Assembly: GCA_030592465.1 (NCBI GenBank)
Contig: JAUVJB010000054.1
Coordinates: forward strand, 1 to 13,827
Reading direction: 5' to 3'
Source of the DNA: Bacteroidota bacterium
Lineage (GTDB): Bacteria > Bacteroidota > Bacteroidia > Bacteroidales > B39-G9
Length of the DNA: 13,827 nt
Shown: piece by piece, positions 13,220 to 13,827 of the stretch
Numbering within the stretch: the stretch's first letter is position 1
Layout: each line of letters starts with the position of its first letter
Translations under genes and position numbers: made by a program
The notes under the pieces: model-generated
Database searches by the model: none
The model's input: the letters and a program-made list of their open reading frames with translations, nothing else
What the model was told of the DNA's origin: nothing

Positions 13220-13660
13220 ATGGAAAAGAAACAAAAAAATATATCAATTGGTTTTCAATTAAAAAAAATTACTACTGAGCAATTTGCTATCATTCAAGAT
13301 GTTTATGATAAAACCAATCCTAAAATAGAAATGTCAATAGGATTAAAATTTGCTTTAGACAAAGAAAAAAAAATTATAGCATCATTTGTTAAAGTTCAAT
13401 TTGAACAAAAAAAAGATCCTTTTTTAATAATTGAAATCGCCAATCATTTTGATATTGAAGATAATGCGTGGAAAAGTTTTAATAAAACAGAAACAGAGTT
13501 TATTATACCAAAGGGATTTGCATCTCATTTGGTAATGTTAACTATTGGAACATTGAGGGGAGCCTTACACTGCAAAACAGAAAACACAGAATATAATAAT
13601 TTATTCCTTCCGACAATAAATGTAACAGAATTGATTAAAAATGATATTGAAATTAATTGA
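13220..13660 (+). CDS. SecB-like chaperone of a toxin-antitoxin-chaperone system
   Basis: A 146-residue acidic protein without signal peptide. It resembles the SecB family along its length: an N-terminal strand with LKKITTEQFAII (14-25), a middle section KKDPFLIIEIANHFDIED (64-81) where SecB has its F-rich beta strands and conserved F.I, and the C-terminal GFASHLVMLTIGTLRGALHC (99-118) plus KTENTEYNNLFLPTINVTEL, matching the SecB helix and the region around the conserved T.RG. and LP.IN. SecB holds clients unfolded; TAC chaperones instead guard an antitoxin. Length is near E. coli SecB (155). Position as third gene, 3 nt after the antitoxin, supports a dedicated chaperone. It could also serve general export, but solitary SecB genes are not normally in such operons. 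The family call is by eye. Confidence 0.75.
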   Translation: MEKKQKNISIGFQLKKITTEQFAIIQDVYDKTNPKIEMSIGLKFALDKEKKIIASFVKVQFEQKKDPFLIIEIANHFDIEDNAWKSFNKTETEFIIPKGFASHLVMLTIGTLRGALHCKTENTEYNNLFLPTINVTELIKNDIEIN

Positions 13661-13827
13661 AGTCGACGGAAAACTACAACCCTGCCAAGCCCTCGCTGCA
13701 GCACGGTGTGCCGTGAATGCAATGAATGGCACAAAGAAAAGTTCTTTGAAAAAAAAAACATTGCAATGCTGTAAATAAGATGGAGGAATTTCTAAATTAG
13801 AGACGACCCTCCGCATACGCTTTACAG
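13661..13827. other. Terminal spacer with a G+C-rich patch and small palindromes
   Basis: The stretch 13664-13733 is more than half G+C, in sharp contrast with the A+T-rich operon before it, and contains a CACGG-TGTG-CCGTG hairpin (13702-13715). CATTGCAATG (13759-13768) is a perfect palindrome after a run of A. No gene is supported. It may be the edge of another repeat or cassette, or the terminator region of the TAC operon. Confidence 0.4.

Noticed and set aside
13525..13816. Two overlapping minus-strand ORFs at the right edge
   Set aside because: They are antisense to the end of the SecB-like gene and the G+C-rich spacer, with no family resemblance.

Overview
The window is about 70% A+T and carries lineage-typical genes of the phylum Bacteroidota: a DUF4924 protein, a Bacteroidetes-type DsbD, a 7TMR-DISM/PAS/SpoIIE protein, and a SAM-hydrolase-family gene divergent from phoH. 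Several starts lack a Shine-Dalgarno sequence, and some upstream regions carry the Bacteroidetes -7 box TAnnTTTG, twice with a TTG exactly 21 nt upstream. An uncultured Bacteroidales-like genome is the best guess; genus cannot be read from the sequence.

Positions 1-9303 look like chromosomal core. They hold the 3' end of an RNase E/G gene, dsbD, a membrane sensor with a PP2C-type phosphatase output, then on the minus strand a DUF4924 gene, a TPM-domain (YgcG-like) membrane protein and a SAM hydroxide adenosyltransferase family protein, and finally phoH on the plus strand. Spacers here are rich in short palindromic repeats: three copies related to TCCGCCAGCTGGCGGA, two copies of a CTTTC/GAAAG palindrome, a CGTCATTGCGAGG-type element, an 18-bp perfect palindrome and a heptamer tandem array.

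Positions 9304-13827 look like an accessory defence/addiction block. It contains three independent toxin modules in the same orientation: (i) a two-gene HigB/HigA-type toxin-antitoxin pair with a strong Shine-Dalgarno sequence before the antitoxin and a 16-bp dyad over its -7 box; (ii) a complete Fic AMP-transferase (DUF4172-Fic-winged helix) with an internal inhibitory motif, preceded by three ATGCGGTGAATA iterons around its promoter; (iii) a three-gene operon with gaps of 4 and 3 nt, encoding a 202-aa putative toxin, an XRE antitoxin with a C-terminal tail, and a SecB-like chaperone. The third unit matches the architecture of toxin-antitoxin-chaperone (TAC) systems, known from Mycobacterium tuberculosis HigB1-HigA1-Rv1957, but with a toxin I cannot place in a characterised family. 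It is the most interesting system here. Two ~85-bp direct repeats lie upstream of fic and upstream of the TAC operon, which suggests these modules were gained or shuffled as cassettes.

Likely logic of the block: each antitoxin represses its own operon through the dyad in front of it, and the SecB-like protein protects the TAC antitoxin so that loss of chaperone capacity would free the toxin. This is inference from gene order and family resemblance; no search or structure prediction could be run.
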